Shown piece after piece: positions 55,140 to 64,000 of a stretch of 64,000 nucleotides of DNA. The position numbers and the translations under genes are program-made. The DNA is taken from contig NZ_CP136562.1 of the NCBI RefSeq assembly GCF_018215265.2, forward strand, positions 434,001 to 498,000, in the 5' to 3' direction. Source of the stretch: Paenarthrobacter sp. GOM3 (lineage in GTDB: Bacteria; Actinomycetota; Actinomycetes; Actinomycetales; Micrococcaceae). A model generated the notes under the pieces. The model saw only the letters and a program-made list of their open reading frames with translations. It searched no databases and had not been told where the DNA came from. The first letter of the stretch is position 1. Every line of letters starts with the position of its first letter.

Positions 55140-55196
55140 GACGGCGGCAACCCGCCTTCGGTTCGGATGGAACCGTCGGTAACCTGCCGCCGTCGG
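55140..55196. terminator. Bidirectional terminator, CGACGGCGG family
   Basis: CGACGGCGGCA (55140-55150) with its complement (55186-55196); inner GGTTC/GAACC stem. Between convergent genes. Confidence 0.8.
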
Positions 55197-55212
55197 GCGT
55201 TAATGCTTGTAC

Positions 55213-56711
<1,499 letters not shown>

Positions 56712-56735
56712 GCCGCCGTCGTCGTTCCTTCGCCG

Positions 56736-58085
56736 CTAGCGGGCCTCAAGGTCGTCGAGCGACTTGCCTTTGGTGTCCGAGGACATAAGGGTTGCCACGA
56801 CTGAGACGAGGCAAATGCCCAGTGTCGTCATGCCGATGACCAGCGGGATGTTGGCTGATCCCGGGGGAGCAATGGCGGTGAACAGGCTGGGGAAGAACGA
56901 GGCGATCATGAGTCCGATGTTCTGGGAGACCGCGAAGCCCGTCACGCGCATCCGCATGGGGAACTGTTCCTGGAAGAACGTAGCGAACGTCGCATTCCAC
57001 ATTTGGAAAAGGATGCCCTGAACAATCACGACACAGACGAATACCAGGGGCAGGCTTCCCTGCTGGATGGCCCAAAGATAGCCCATGGTCAGCAATCCGC
57101 CGGAGATGCCGCCGGCCACCATCAGTGACCGCCGGCCGATCCGGTCGGACAGGGCGCCGAAAACCGGGATGGTCAGCACTGCCGTCACGTTGGCCGCCAT
57201 GGTCACCCACAGGAACTCGCTGCTGGAGAAGCCGATCCCGTAGCCCTTTTGGGTGGCGTACGAGACGCCGAAGATCAGGGTGGCCATGCCGATGACGTTG
57301 GTGAAGGTCATGGCGATGCAGCGGACCAGGACCCAGGGGTGGGTTCGCAGGAGGTCAGCCAGCGGGAACCGCCGCTTGGTGCCGGCTCCTTCGGATTGGG
57401 CCAGGTAGGCGGGAGGCTCCTGGACCCGGCGGCGAACGACGTAGCCCGCCAAAATCACTACGGCGCTGAGCAGGAACGGGAGCCGCCAGCCCCAGCTGTG
57501 GAATTCCTCGTCAGGCAGCAGGGCTGCGAGCGGAATCAGGACGGCGGTGGCCAAGATGGAGCCCACCTGGGTGCCCTGGAGGCTGAAGCTCGCAAAGAAG
57601 CCGCGCCGGGCATCGGGGGAGTGCTCCACGATCATCGCGCTAGCCCCGCCCAATTCACCGGCCACGGCAAAGCCCTGAATCAATCGGAGGATGACCAGGA
57701 GGACAGGTGCCAGGAGGCCGACCTGTCCGTAGGTGGGCAGGAGTCCGACTGCGAAAGTGGCGAAGCCCATGAGCAGCATCGCGAAAACGAGCACCTTCTT
57801 GCGCCCATGCCTATCGCCGTAGGCACCCAGCACTACGGCGCCGAGCGGCCGGGAGACATACCCGACGGCGTACGTCGCCAGGGAGGCGATGATGCCGACG
57901 GTGGGGTTCTCGGTGGGGAAGAAAATGGTGGGAAAAAGCAGCGTTGCCGCCAGTGAGTACAGGGCGAAGTCGTAGTACTCCAGTGCGCTTCCGATCCAAC
58001 CGCTCATCGCGGCCTTCTTCGGGTCCTTGTGCGCGGCGTCGCCGTCGTTGATGGGGGTGGTTTCCCTCCGGTGCATGACTGTCAC
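56736..58085 (-). CDS. MFS transporter, metabolite:H+ symporter (MHS) family
   Basis: 449 residues, 12 spans. IGSALEYYDFALYSLAATL and GAYGDRHGRKKVLVFAMLLMG are MHS hallmarks. Imports carboxylates, osmolytes or sugar acids. Start GTG 58085 is 9 nt after AAAGGAG; the ATG at 58115 lies upstream of that site. Confidence 0.9.
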   Translation of the reverse strand: MTVMHRRETTPINDGDAAHKDPKKAAMSGWIGSALEYYDFALYSLAATLLFPTIFFPTENPTVGIIASLATYAVGYVSRPLGAVVLGAYGDRHGRKKVLVFAMLLMGFATFAVGLLPTYGQVGLLAPVLLVILRLIQGFAVAGELGGASAMIVEHSPDARRGFFASFSLQGTQVGSILATAVLIPLAALLPDEEFHSWGWRLPFLLSAVVILAGYVVRRRVQEPPAYLAQSEGAGTKRRFPLADLLRTHPWVLVRCIAMTFTNVIGMATLIFGVSYATQKGYGIGFSSSEFLWVTMAANVTAVLTIPVFGALSDRIGRRSLMVAGGISGGLLTMGYLWAIQQGSLPLVFVCVVIVQGILFQMWNATFATFFQEQFPMRMRVTGFAVSQNIGLMIASFFPSLFTAIAPPGSANIPLVIGMTTLGICLVSVVATLMSSDTKGKSLDDLEAR

Positions 58086-58223
58086 GTCGCTGTACTCCTT
58101 TGGCGTCGTTGGCAAAGATCAAGTGACGGGAACGGCAACTTGAATCGATTCATAAAGCATACGATGTGACGTGGAATACGTCAAAGGCCTTTGGGTGGCT
58201 ACGGGCCGTGGAAGACTGGACGC

Positions 58224-59360
58224 ATGCCTTTCCGTCCCGTGAGACCGCGCCCGGAGTCCGACGCCGCTAAAAGCCTGACGCAGCCAAGGGAGCAGGCGCG
58301 CCATATCGCAATGCGGCTCGACGACGCGTGGCTGAGGTTCCAGACGAAGCTGGCCATCCGGCGGGGCCGGGTGGAAACCGTCATCCCCTACACCGGCTAC
58401 GGCAGCACCTCCTGGATCAGGGTCCTTGCGCGCGTGGTCCGCAGCGACCCACGCGATGCGGCCGGACATGCCAACCCCTTGCAGGAAAGCATGCGCGGAT
58501 GGCGCAATTTCACGAGTGCGCCGGTGGCAAACGCGGCCGTGCAAGTGGCTGTCGCCGGCGAGGTGCACCATGTTGTTGCCGACCGCGGCGGCGTTGTGGA
58601 CGCACGTATTCCGGTAGCTTTGAGCGCCGGTTGGCACACGATCACCCTGAAGTCGGGGGCATCCCGCACTGTGGAAGCGCCCGTGGAAGTGGTGGCGGAC
58701 GACGCAGACTTCGGTGTGGTGTCCGACATCGACGACACCGTCATGGTGACCGCGCTGCCGCGCCCGTTCCTGGCGGCCTGGAACACTTTCGTCCTCAACG
58801 AGCACGCAAGGACTCCCACCCCGGGCATGGCTGTGCTCTACGAACGGATCGCGCGAACAGCCCCTTCCGCGCCGGTGCTGTACCTGTCCACCGGCGCCTG
58901 GAATGTTGCCCCCACGCTGTCCCGGTTCCTCTCCCGCAACCTGTACCCCGCCGGCCCCAAGCTCCTGACCGACTGGGGTCCCACCCCGGACCGCTGGTTC
59001 CGCAGCGGACAGGAACACAAGAAGAACTCCCTGGAACGCCTCGCGGACGAATTCCCCACGATCAAATGGTTGTTGGTTGGCGACGATGGACAACACGACG
59101 AAGCCATCTACTCCGAGTTCGCCCAGCGCCACCCCGAAAACGTCAAGGCAATCGCCATCCGCCAACTTTCGCCAGGAGAAGCCGTCCTGGCCGGTGGCCG
59201 GTCCAAGACCGGTGGCCAGCCCACCCCCGGCGTCCCCTGGATCTACGCCCCCGACGGTGCCGGTATGTCCGCGCGCCTCGAGGAATTGGGCATTATCCGG
59301 GGCGAAGTCAGGTCCGCGGACGACCCCGAGGAAGGCGACGTGGCCGGGGAGACAGCCTAG
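58224..59360 (+). CDS. App1-family phosphatidate phosphatase-like protein
   Basis: 378 residues. C-terminal App1 catalytic domain: SDIDDTVMVT with Asp168 and Asp170 as the DxDxT/V pair, LYLSTGAWN, LTDWGP and LLVGDDGQHD. N-terminal part is a beta-sandwich-like region (GYGSTSWIRVLARV). In yeast App1 dephosphorylates phosphatidate; bacterial role unknown. Convergent with the LacI gene. Confidence 0.88.
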   Translation: MPFRPVRPRPESDAAKSLTQPREQARHIAMRLDDAWLRFQTKLAIRRGRVETVIPYTGYGSTSWIRVLARVVRSDPRDAAGHANPLQESMRGWRNFTSAPVANAAVQVAVAGEVHHVVADRGGVVDARIPVALSAGWHTITLKSGASRTVEAPVEVVADDADFGVVSDIDDTVMVTALPRPFLAAWNTFVLNEHARTPTPGMAVLYERIARTAPSAPVLYLSTGAWNVAPTLSRFLSRNLYPAGPKLLTDWGPTPDRWFRSGQEHKKNSLERLADEFPTIKWLLVGDDGQHDEAIYSEFAQRHPENVKAIAIRQLSPGEAVLAGGRSKTGGQPTPGVPWIYAPDGAGMSARLEELGIIRGEVRSADDPEEGDVAGETA

Positions 59361-59378
59361 GCGCTGACCCCCGTTGGA

Positions 59379-60473
59379 TCAGCTGCCCGCCTGGCTGAGA
59401 ACGTGGGCATCCCTGGGTGCGCCGACAGAGCCGCGCATGATCAATTGGGCCACCAACTCCGGGCTTGGCGCAGGAGATTTCCGTCCCTCTATCTGCCGGA
59501 TCAGCGCTGAGGCCGCGGCTATACCCATGTCGTACACAGGTTGTGCGATAACCGTTAGCGGGGGAGTGGTGAGTCGGGTCCAAGCGAAGTCGTCGTACAT
59601 GAGGAACGAGACATCTTCCGGGATGGACAGGCCGGAGCTTTGGATCGCCTCCACTACGCTCAACGCGATCAGGCCATCCGAGGCAATGATGGCAGTAGCC
59701 GGATCCTGCCCGCGCAGCAGCTCACGGGTAATCCGCATGATGGAGTCGGCGTCCCCGGCGTTGAGGCGGATAAGGTCCGTGGGCTGCGGAAGGCCTGCCT
59801 CGTTGAACGCCCGGTGGATTCCGTCCAGTCGGTCTGAGATCTGGGACGAATCCAGCTTCATTCCCGCAACATAGGGGGCGCTGGTGCGAACTGTGGAGAC
59901 GAAAGCGATCCGCCGGTGCCCTGCCGTGATGAGGGCCTTGGTGGATTCGTAGGAGATGCCGCCCATGTCCACCGCGAATGTCTCCGCGTCCACCCCTTCG
60001 GCAGCGCGGTCCAGCAGGACCAGCGGACGTCCCGACTCGCGGACCTGCCGCAGGTGCGCGGTTTCAATGGACGACGCCGGGGCAACGATGAGGCCGTCCA
60101 CCCGCTTGTCCAGGAGCACCCGGACAGCGTCCACTTCAGCGGCCTGTTCTTCATCCGTGTTGATGAGGATGACGTTGTAGCCACCCTTTTTTGCGGTGTC
60201 CGTGATACCCCGCATCGCGAGACCGAAGTGCGGATTTTCGATATCGCCCACCACGACGCCGATGGTGTTCGATTTCCCGGTGTTCATGCTGCGGGCCAGT
60301 TCGTTGGGCCGGTACTCCAGCTCTTCTGCTGCCGCAAGGACGCGCTCGCGCACGTCATCGCTGACGGCGCCGTAGTTGCCCAGCGCACGTGCGGCCTGGG
60401 CTTTGGACACTTGTGCGGCTTTGGCGACGTCGGCAACCGTTACGTCCCGCCGTCGGGATCCGTCAGTGCTCAT
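59379..60473 (-). CDS. LacI-family regulator of the adjacent ABC operon
   Basis: 364 residues. Helix-turn-helix TVADVAKAAQVSKAQAARAL, hinge RSMNTGKSNTIGVVVGD, and ligand domain with LMYDDFAWTRLTTPPLTVI. Start ATG 60473 with AGGTGA upstream. Two 14-bp operators lie between it and the divergent binding-protein gene. Confidence 0.92.
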   Translation of the reverse strand: MSTDGSRRRDVTVADVAKAAQVSKAQAARALGNYGAVSDDVRERVLAAAEELEYRPNELARSMNTGKSNTIGVVVGDIENPHFGLAMRGITDTAKKGGYNVILINTDEEQAAEVDAVRVLLDKRVDGLIVAPASSIETAHLRQVRESGRPLVLLDRAAEGVDAETFAVDMGGISYESTKALITAGHRRIAFVSTVRTSAPYVAGMKLDSSQISDRLDGIHRAFNEAGLPQPTDLIRLNAGDADSIMRITRELLRGQDPATAIIASDGLIALSVVEAIQSSGLSIPEDVSFLMYDDFAWTRLTTPPLTVIAQPVYDMGIAAASALIRQIEGRKSPAPSPELVAQLIMRGSVGAPRDAHVLSQAGS

Positions 60474-60539
60474 GTTCACCTTTCTGAAGGGGTGTTGACG
60501 CGGCTTTGTGAGATCCGCTACATTTCTTATCAATCGATG

Positions 60540-60578
60540 TGAGTCCGGTCTCAATCCTAGGGACTGAGACCGGACTCA
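60540..60578. promoter_or_regulatory. Paired LacI operators
   Basis: TGAGTCCGGTCTCA (60540-60553) and its exact complement (60565-60578), each itself nearly palindromic with central CG; centres 25 bp apart. Together they could also fold as a 14-bp hairpin with 11-nt loop. Confidence 0.8.
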
Positions 60579-60654
60579 GCAAGACCCTCGCATCGAGCAA
60601 TATCTCCAGCGGCTCCTAACAGCACCGCTTTCCCTCCCACGATTGGACAACGCT

Positions 60655-61521
60655 GTGATCAAACTGAACTTCCGCCCGGCAGCGCTGGCAGCAGCGGCAT
60701 TGGCGGCCATCCTCTCCCTTTCCGGCTGCGGTGGATCTTCCGCCGGAACCTCGCCCTCTGCCGAAAACCCTTATGGCCTGATCGAACCCGGAAACATCCG
60801 TGTGGCAAGCCTGGGTGACTCCAAGCCCTACACGTTCACGGACGGCTCGGGAAACTTCACCGGCTTTGACGTGGAGCTCTTCAAGGATGTGGCCCACCGC
60901 GCCGGCGTTGACAACGTTGTCTTCACTGGACAGGACTTCTCCGGGCTGCTGGCCGCGGTGGCCAATGGCCAGTTCGACGTCGGCGTGGCAGCGATCGGCA
61001 TCACGGACAAGCGCAAGGAAACCGTGGACTTCTCCGACGGGTACCTCGCGGGATACCTGACGGTCATCACCACCAAGACCTCTGGCATTACCGACGCTGA
61101 CGCCCTGAACGGCAAGCGTCTTGGCGTGGTCCAGGGAACCCTGCAGGAAGCCTACGCAGTCAAGAACTTCACGTCCGCCCAGCTGGTCCGCTTCCCGGAC
61201 AACAACACCGCGATTTCCGCAGTCAACAGTGGCTCCGTCGACGCCCACTTCCTGGACTACGAGGCAGCCAAGGAGTACCAGCAGCAGTTCGGGCTGGTCA
61301 GTGCTGCGGACATCCCATCCTTTGACGCCCCCGCCGGATTCGCCATTGCCAAGGACAAAGCCGCCTTCAAGGAAGCACTGAACAAGGGCCTGGCTGCAGC
61401 CATGGAAGACGGTACGTGGAAGAAGCTCTACCAGAAGTGGTTCCCAGGCTCGCCGATGCCGGAACAGTACCTCCCCAAGGCCGAGCAGACCTCTAGCCCG
61501 TCGCCGACCGCCAGCAAGTAA
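60655..61521 (+). CDS. Polar-amino-acid-type ABC binding lipoprotein
   Basis: 288 residues, family 3 solute-binding protein. Signal peptide with lipobox LSGC near residue 24. [15 protein letters not shown] and [20 protein letters not shown] are family marks. GTG 60655 chosen; GGA lies just upstream. LacI control and the oxidoreductase downstream argue for a nitrogen-containing sugar or opine-like ligand rather than a plain amino acid (inference). Confidence 0.9.
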   Translation: MIKLNFRPAALAAAALAAILSLSGCGGSSAGTSPSAENPYGLIEPGNIRVASLGDSKPYTFTDGSGNFTGFDVELFKDVAHRAGVDNVVFTGQDFSGLLAAVANGQFDVGVAAIGITDKRKETVDFSDGYLAGYLTVITTKTSGITDADALNGKRLGVVQGTLQEAYAVKNFTSAQLVRFPDNNTAISAVNSGSVDAHFLDYEAAKEYQQQFGLVSAADIPSFDAPAGFAIAKDKAAFKEALNKGLAAAMEDGTWKKLYQKWFPGSPMPEQYLPKAEQTSSPSPTASK

Positions 61522-61552
61522 GCCACCAACAACTATCGTCTGAGAGCACCCA

Positions 61553-62341
61553 ATGGATTGGCTCAATACCATCAGCCGCACGTTCCTCGACTTTGATGCC
61601 ATGGTCGAAGTGCTGCCACAACTCCTCGGAGTTGGCCTCCTCAACACCCTGATCATCTCCATCGCAGCAACCATCCTCGGCGTAGTAATGGGCATGGTTG
61701 TAGCGGTCATGGGAATCTCGCGGTCCAAATGGCTGCGCATCCCGGCCAGGATCTATACGGACCTCTTCCGTGGGCTCCCCGCGATCCTCACCATCCTGCT
61801 GATCGGCCAGGGTTTTGCCCGGCTGAGCCAGTCCGTGTTCGGTCCTTCCCCTTACCCGCTGGGAATCATCGCGCTGAGCCTCATCGCCAGTGCCTACATC
61901 GGAGAGATCTTCCGCGCCGGCATCCTTAGCGTGGACAAGGGCCAGGGCGAAGCGTGCCGCGCCCTGGGCATGAGCTACACCAAGTCCATGGCACTCGTGG
62001 TGGTTCCGCAAGGTGTGCGCCGCGTGCTGCCTGCCTTGGTGAACCAGTTCATTGCCATCGTCAAGGATTCCTCACTGGTGTACTTCCTGGGGCTCCTGGT
62101 CAGCGAGCGCGAACTGTTCCGGGTAGGGCAGGACGCAGCAGTGCTCTCCGGCAACCTTTCGCCCCTGGTCATGGCCGGTATCTTCTACCTGATCATCACC
62201 GTTCCCCTGACCCACTTGGTCAACTACTTTGACAACAAGTTCCGAACCGGCCGACGCCGTCCCACTGCACCAACCAGTGGGCTGAAGGAAGTCAAGGAAC
62301 TCGACGCGGCTTCGCCGCTCATCACCGGGAGCAACACGTGA
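61553..62341 (+). CDS. Polar-amino-acid-type ABC permease
   Basis: 262 residues with about five spans, HisM/ArtQ type. ARIYTDLFRGLPAIL and GEACRALGMSYTKSMALVVVPQG is the ATPase-contact loop. Start ATG 61553; ends overlapping the ATPase gene by 4 nt (GTGA). Confidence 0.92.
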   Translation: MDWLNTISRTFLDFDAMVEVLPQLLGVGLLNTLIISIAATILGVVMGMVVAVMGISRSKWLRIPARIYTDLFRGLPAILTILLIGQGFARLSQSVFGPSPYPLGIIALSLIASAYIGEIFRAGILSVDKGQGEACRALGMSYTKSMALVVVPQGVRRVLPALVNQFIAIVKDSSLVYFLGLLVSERELFRVGQDAAVLSGNLSPLVMAGIFYLIITVPLTHLVNYFDNKFRTGRRRPTAPTSGLKEVKELDAASPLITGSNT

Positions 62342-63126
62342 ACCTCACAAGCAGCAGTGCGACCAGCACCAACAAGCCAAACCAGGACATCGAAAAGTTC
62401 CACGGTTCCAGCCTGGAACTGCAGGACCTGACCATGGCCTACGGGGATGTTGAAGTGCTCCGCAACGTCAGCCTCAGCGTGGCCCCGGGAACCACCACCT
62501 GCATCATCGGGCCGTCCGGGTCCGGGAAGTCCACACTCCTGCGGGGCGTCAACCGCCTGCACGAGCCCAAGAGCGGTGACGTGCTGTTGGCCGGCGAAAG
62601 TGCACTCAGGGTCAAGCCGGATATCCTGCGGGCACGCATTGGCATGGTCTTCCAGCACTTCAACCTCTTCCCCGACCACACCGCCCTGGAAAACGTGGCG
62701 CTCGCCCTGTGGAGCGTCAAGGGTATGTCCAAGGCCGAGGCCCGTGAACGCGCCCGTCGTCGGCTCGCCGAAGTGGGACTCGCCGAACGCGCAGACCACC
62801 GGCCCCGGGACCTCTCCGGCGGCCAGCAGCAACGCGTTGCCATTGCCCGTGCGCTCGCGATGGAGCCTGAAGTCATGCTGTTCGACGAAGCCACCAGCGC
62901 CTTGGATCCCGAACTCGTCAAAGGTGTCCTTAACCTCATGGCCGGCCTCGGCCGCCGCGGGATGACCATGCTGGTTGTTACCCACGAAATGGGTTTCGCC
63001 CGCAAAGTAGCGGATCAAGTGGTGTTCATGGACGAAGGTGAAGTGGTGGAAATCGGAACCCCCACCGAGCTGTTCGACAACCCGCGCAGCGAACGCCTTC
63101 AGCGCTTCCTTTCGGAAGTCCTCTGA
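62338..63126 (+). CDS. Polar-amino-acid-type ABC ATPase
   Basis: 262 residues. Walker A GPSGSGKSTLL, Q-loop FQHFNLFPDHT, signature LSGGQQQRVAIARAL, Walker B VMLFDEATSALDP, switch His in VVTHEM. GTG start, coupled to permease; stop shares a base with the next ATG (TGATG). Confidence 0.94.
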   Translation: MNLTSSSATSTNKPNQDIEKFHGSSLELQDLTMAYGDVEVLRNVSLSVAPGTTTCIIGPSGSGKSTLLRGVNRLHEPKSGDVLLAGESALRVKPDILRARIGMVFQHFNLFPDHTALENVALALWSVKGMSKAEARERARRRLAEVGLAERADHRPRDLSGGQQQRVAIARALAMEPEVMLFDEATSALDPELVKGVLNLMAGLGRRGMTMLVVTHEMGFARKVADQVVFMDEGEVVEIGTPTELFDNPRSERLQRFLSEVL

Positions 63127-64000
63127 TGGGTCAGCTGGCACCGGCGCCCATCCGGACCGCCGTTGTGGGGTTTGGCGTCTCCGGCAAGGTGTTCCACGCC
63201 CCGCTGATCGCAGCAGATCCGAACTATTCGCTGGACGTCATTGTTACCGCGGATTCGCAGCGCGCCGCAGAGGCCGCGCGGCTCTACCCGGAAGCCCGGA
63301 TTGTGCCCACGCCGGAGGCCATGTTCGCCTTGGCTGGGGACCTGGACCTGGCGATACTCGGAACCCCGCCGCTGACGCATCTCGAGTTGGGTGCCACTGC
63401 GATCAGCTGCGGCCTCAACGTTGTGGTGGACAAGCCTTTCGTCACCACAGTCGCCCATGGCGAGGAGCTGCTTGCCCGCGCATCCGACGCCGGTGTGCAG
63501 CTAACGGTTTTCCAGAACCGCCGGTGGGACGCCGACTTCCTGACGCTCCGAAAGCTGGTGCAGGACGGTGCGCTTGGGGAAGTGCGGACCTTTGAGTCCC
63601 GTTTTGAATGGTGGCGACCTGAGGGCTTTGGCAACTGGCGTGATTCGGCGACGCTGGCCGAAGGCGGAGGCATACTTCACGACCTCGGCGCGCATCTGAT
63701 TGACCAAGCCATCCAACTTTTCGGACCTGTGGAGGAGAGCTACGGCGAGACCGCCAACCATGGGCCCCATCCGGAGGCTGCAGACACTGAGGCGTTCGTT
63801 TCATTGCTTCACGAATCGGGCGTTCGATCACGGCTGTGGATGAACGGCATGGCGGCCCAGGTTGGCCCGCGGTTCCACGTCCTGGGCTCCAAAGCCGGAT
63901 ACACCAAGTGGGGGCTCGACGGACAAGAACCCGCGCTGGCAGCTGGAGTCACGCCGTCGGACGCTTCCTACGGCAGCGAACCCCAACGGTCCTGGGGCCT
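63126..64000 (+). CDS. Gfo/Idh/MocA oxidoreductase, YdgJ/scyllo-inositol dehydrogenase-like, cut by right edge
   Basis: 291 residues visible, open at the window end. Rossmann VVGFGVSGKVFHAPLI, VVVDKPFVTT (catalytic Lys in DKP), QNRRWDADFLTLR and GGGILHDLGAHLIDQA (catalytic His region). The pattern FHAPLI plus NRRWDxDFLTL is that of YdgJ/IolW-type enzymes. Coupled to the ABC genes, so it probably acts on the imported compound. Confidence 0.9.
   Translation, partial: MGQLAPAPIRTAVVGFGVSGKVFHAPLIAADPNYSLDVIVTADSQRAAEAARLYPEARIVPTPEAMFALAGDLDLAILGTPPLTHLELGATAISCGLNVVVDKPFVTTVAHGEELLARASDAGVQLTVFQNRRWDADFLTLRKLVQDGALGEVRTFESRFEWWRPEGFGNWRDSATLAEGGGILHDLGAHLIDQAIQLFGPVEESYGETANHGPHPEAADTEAFVSLLHESGVRSRLWMNGMAAQVGPRFHVLGSKAGYTKWGLDGQEPALAAGVTPSDASYGSEPQRSWG

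Overview
The window is a dense, GC-rich (about 60-65% by eye) chromosomal stretch of a soil actinobacterium, most likely Arthrobacter or Paenarthrobacter. The best marker is a 546-residue choline oxidase that keeps the active-site residues of the Arthrobacter globiformis enzyme at the same numbers (His99, Val464, His466, Asn510). High GC, many GTG starts, several predicted leaderless mRNAs and many LacI-type regulators fit this. I see no rRNA, tRNA, insertion sequence, prophage or CRISPR array.

Layout. 1-8860: acyl-CoA ligase (cut by the left edge) and a divergent acyl-CoA dehydrogenase; then an APC permease, codA and betB (choline to glycine betaine) and a membrane-anchored molybdopterin oxidoreductase. 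8877-12607: small regulators (HxlR with a VOC protein, BetI-like TetR, MerR/TipAL, PadR), most with a readable operator, and an alpha/beta hydrolase of unusual codon use. 12827-25169: nadE, then a LacI-controlled nine-gene operon with an ABC importer, two TIM-barrel isomerases, a Gfo/Idh/MocA oxidoreductase, and UxaC, a fructuronate-reductase-like enzyme and ManD, i.e. D-glucuronate to 2-keto-3-deoxygluconate. 25170-30809: a ChvE-GguA-GguB pentose/hexose importer with its LacI regulator. 30815-38732: housekeeping and conserved genes (pyrE, Tat-type hydrolase, tyrosine phosphatase, HAD phosphatase, membrane protein, SpoU methyltransferase, fba, DUF3151, UDG-like protein). 39042-42064: a five-gene surface-protein operon around a SipW-type signal peptidase, the most novel-looking module. 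42295-51268: purA, then an amino-sugar operon on the minus strand (ABC importer, GH4 glycosidase, BadF-type kinase, nagB) with a ROK regulator. 51443-60473: MFS exporter, SMP-30 lactonase, small membrane protein, quinone oxidoreductase, chloroperoxidase-like hydrolase with TetR, MHS symporter, App1 phosphatase. 59379-64000: LacI regulator facing a polar-amino-acid-type ABC transporter and a scyllo-inositol-dehydrogenase-like oxidoreductase cut by the right edge.

Themes. The window is dominated by catabolic cassettes, each pairing a local repressor with a palindromic operator and an ABC importer with intracellular enzymes. Four gene ends carry the same kind of hairpin, with a near-constant outer arm (CGACGGCGG/CCGCCGTCG) and variable inside, which looks like a dispersed terminator family. 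The permease and betB have near-identical 65-bp control regions that seem to be duplicates and predict leaderless starts.
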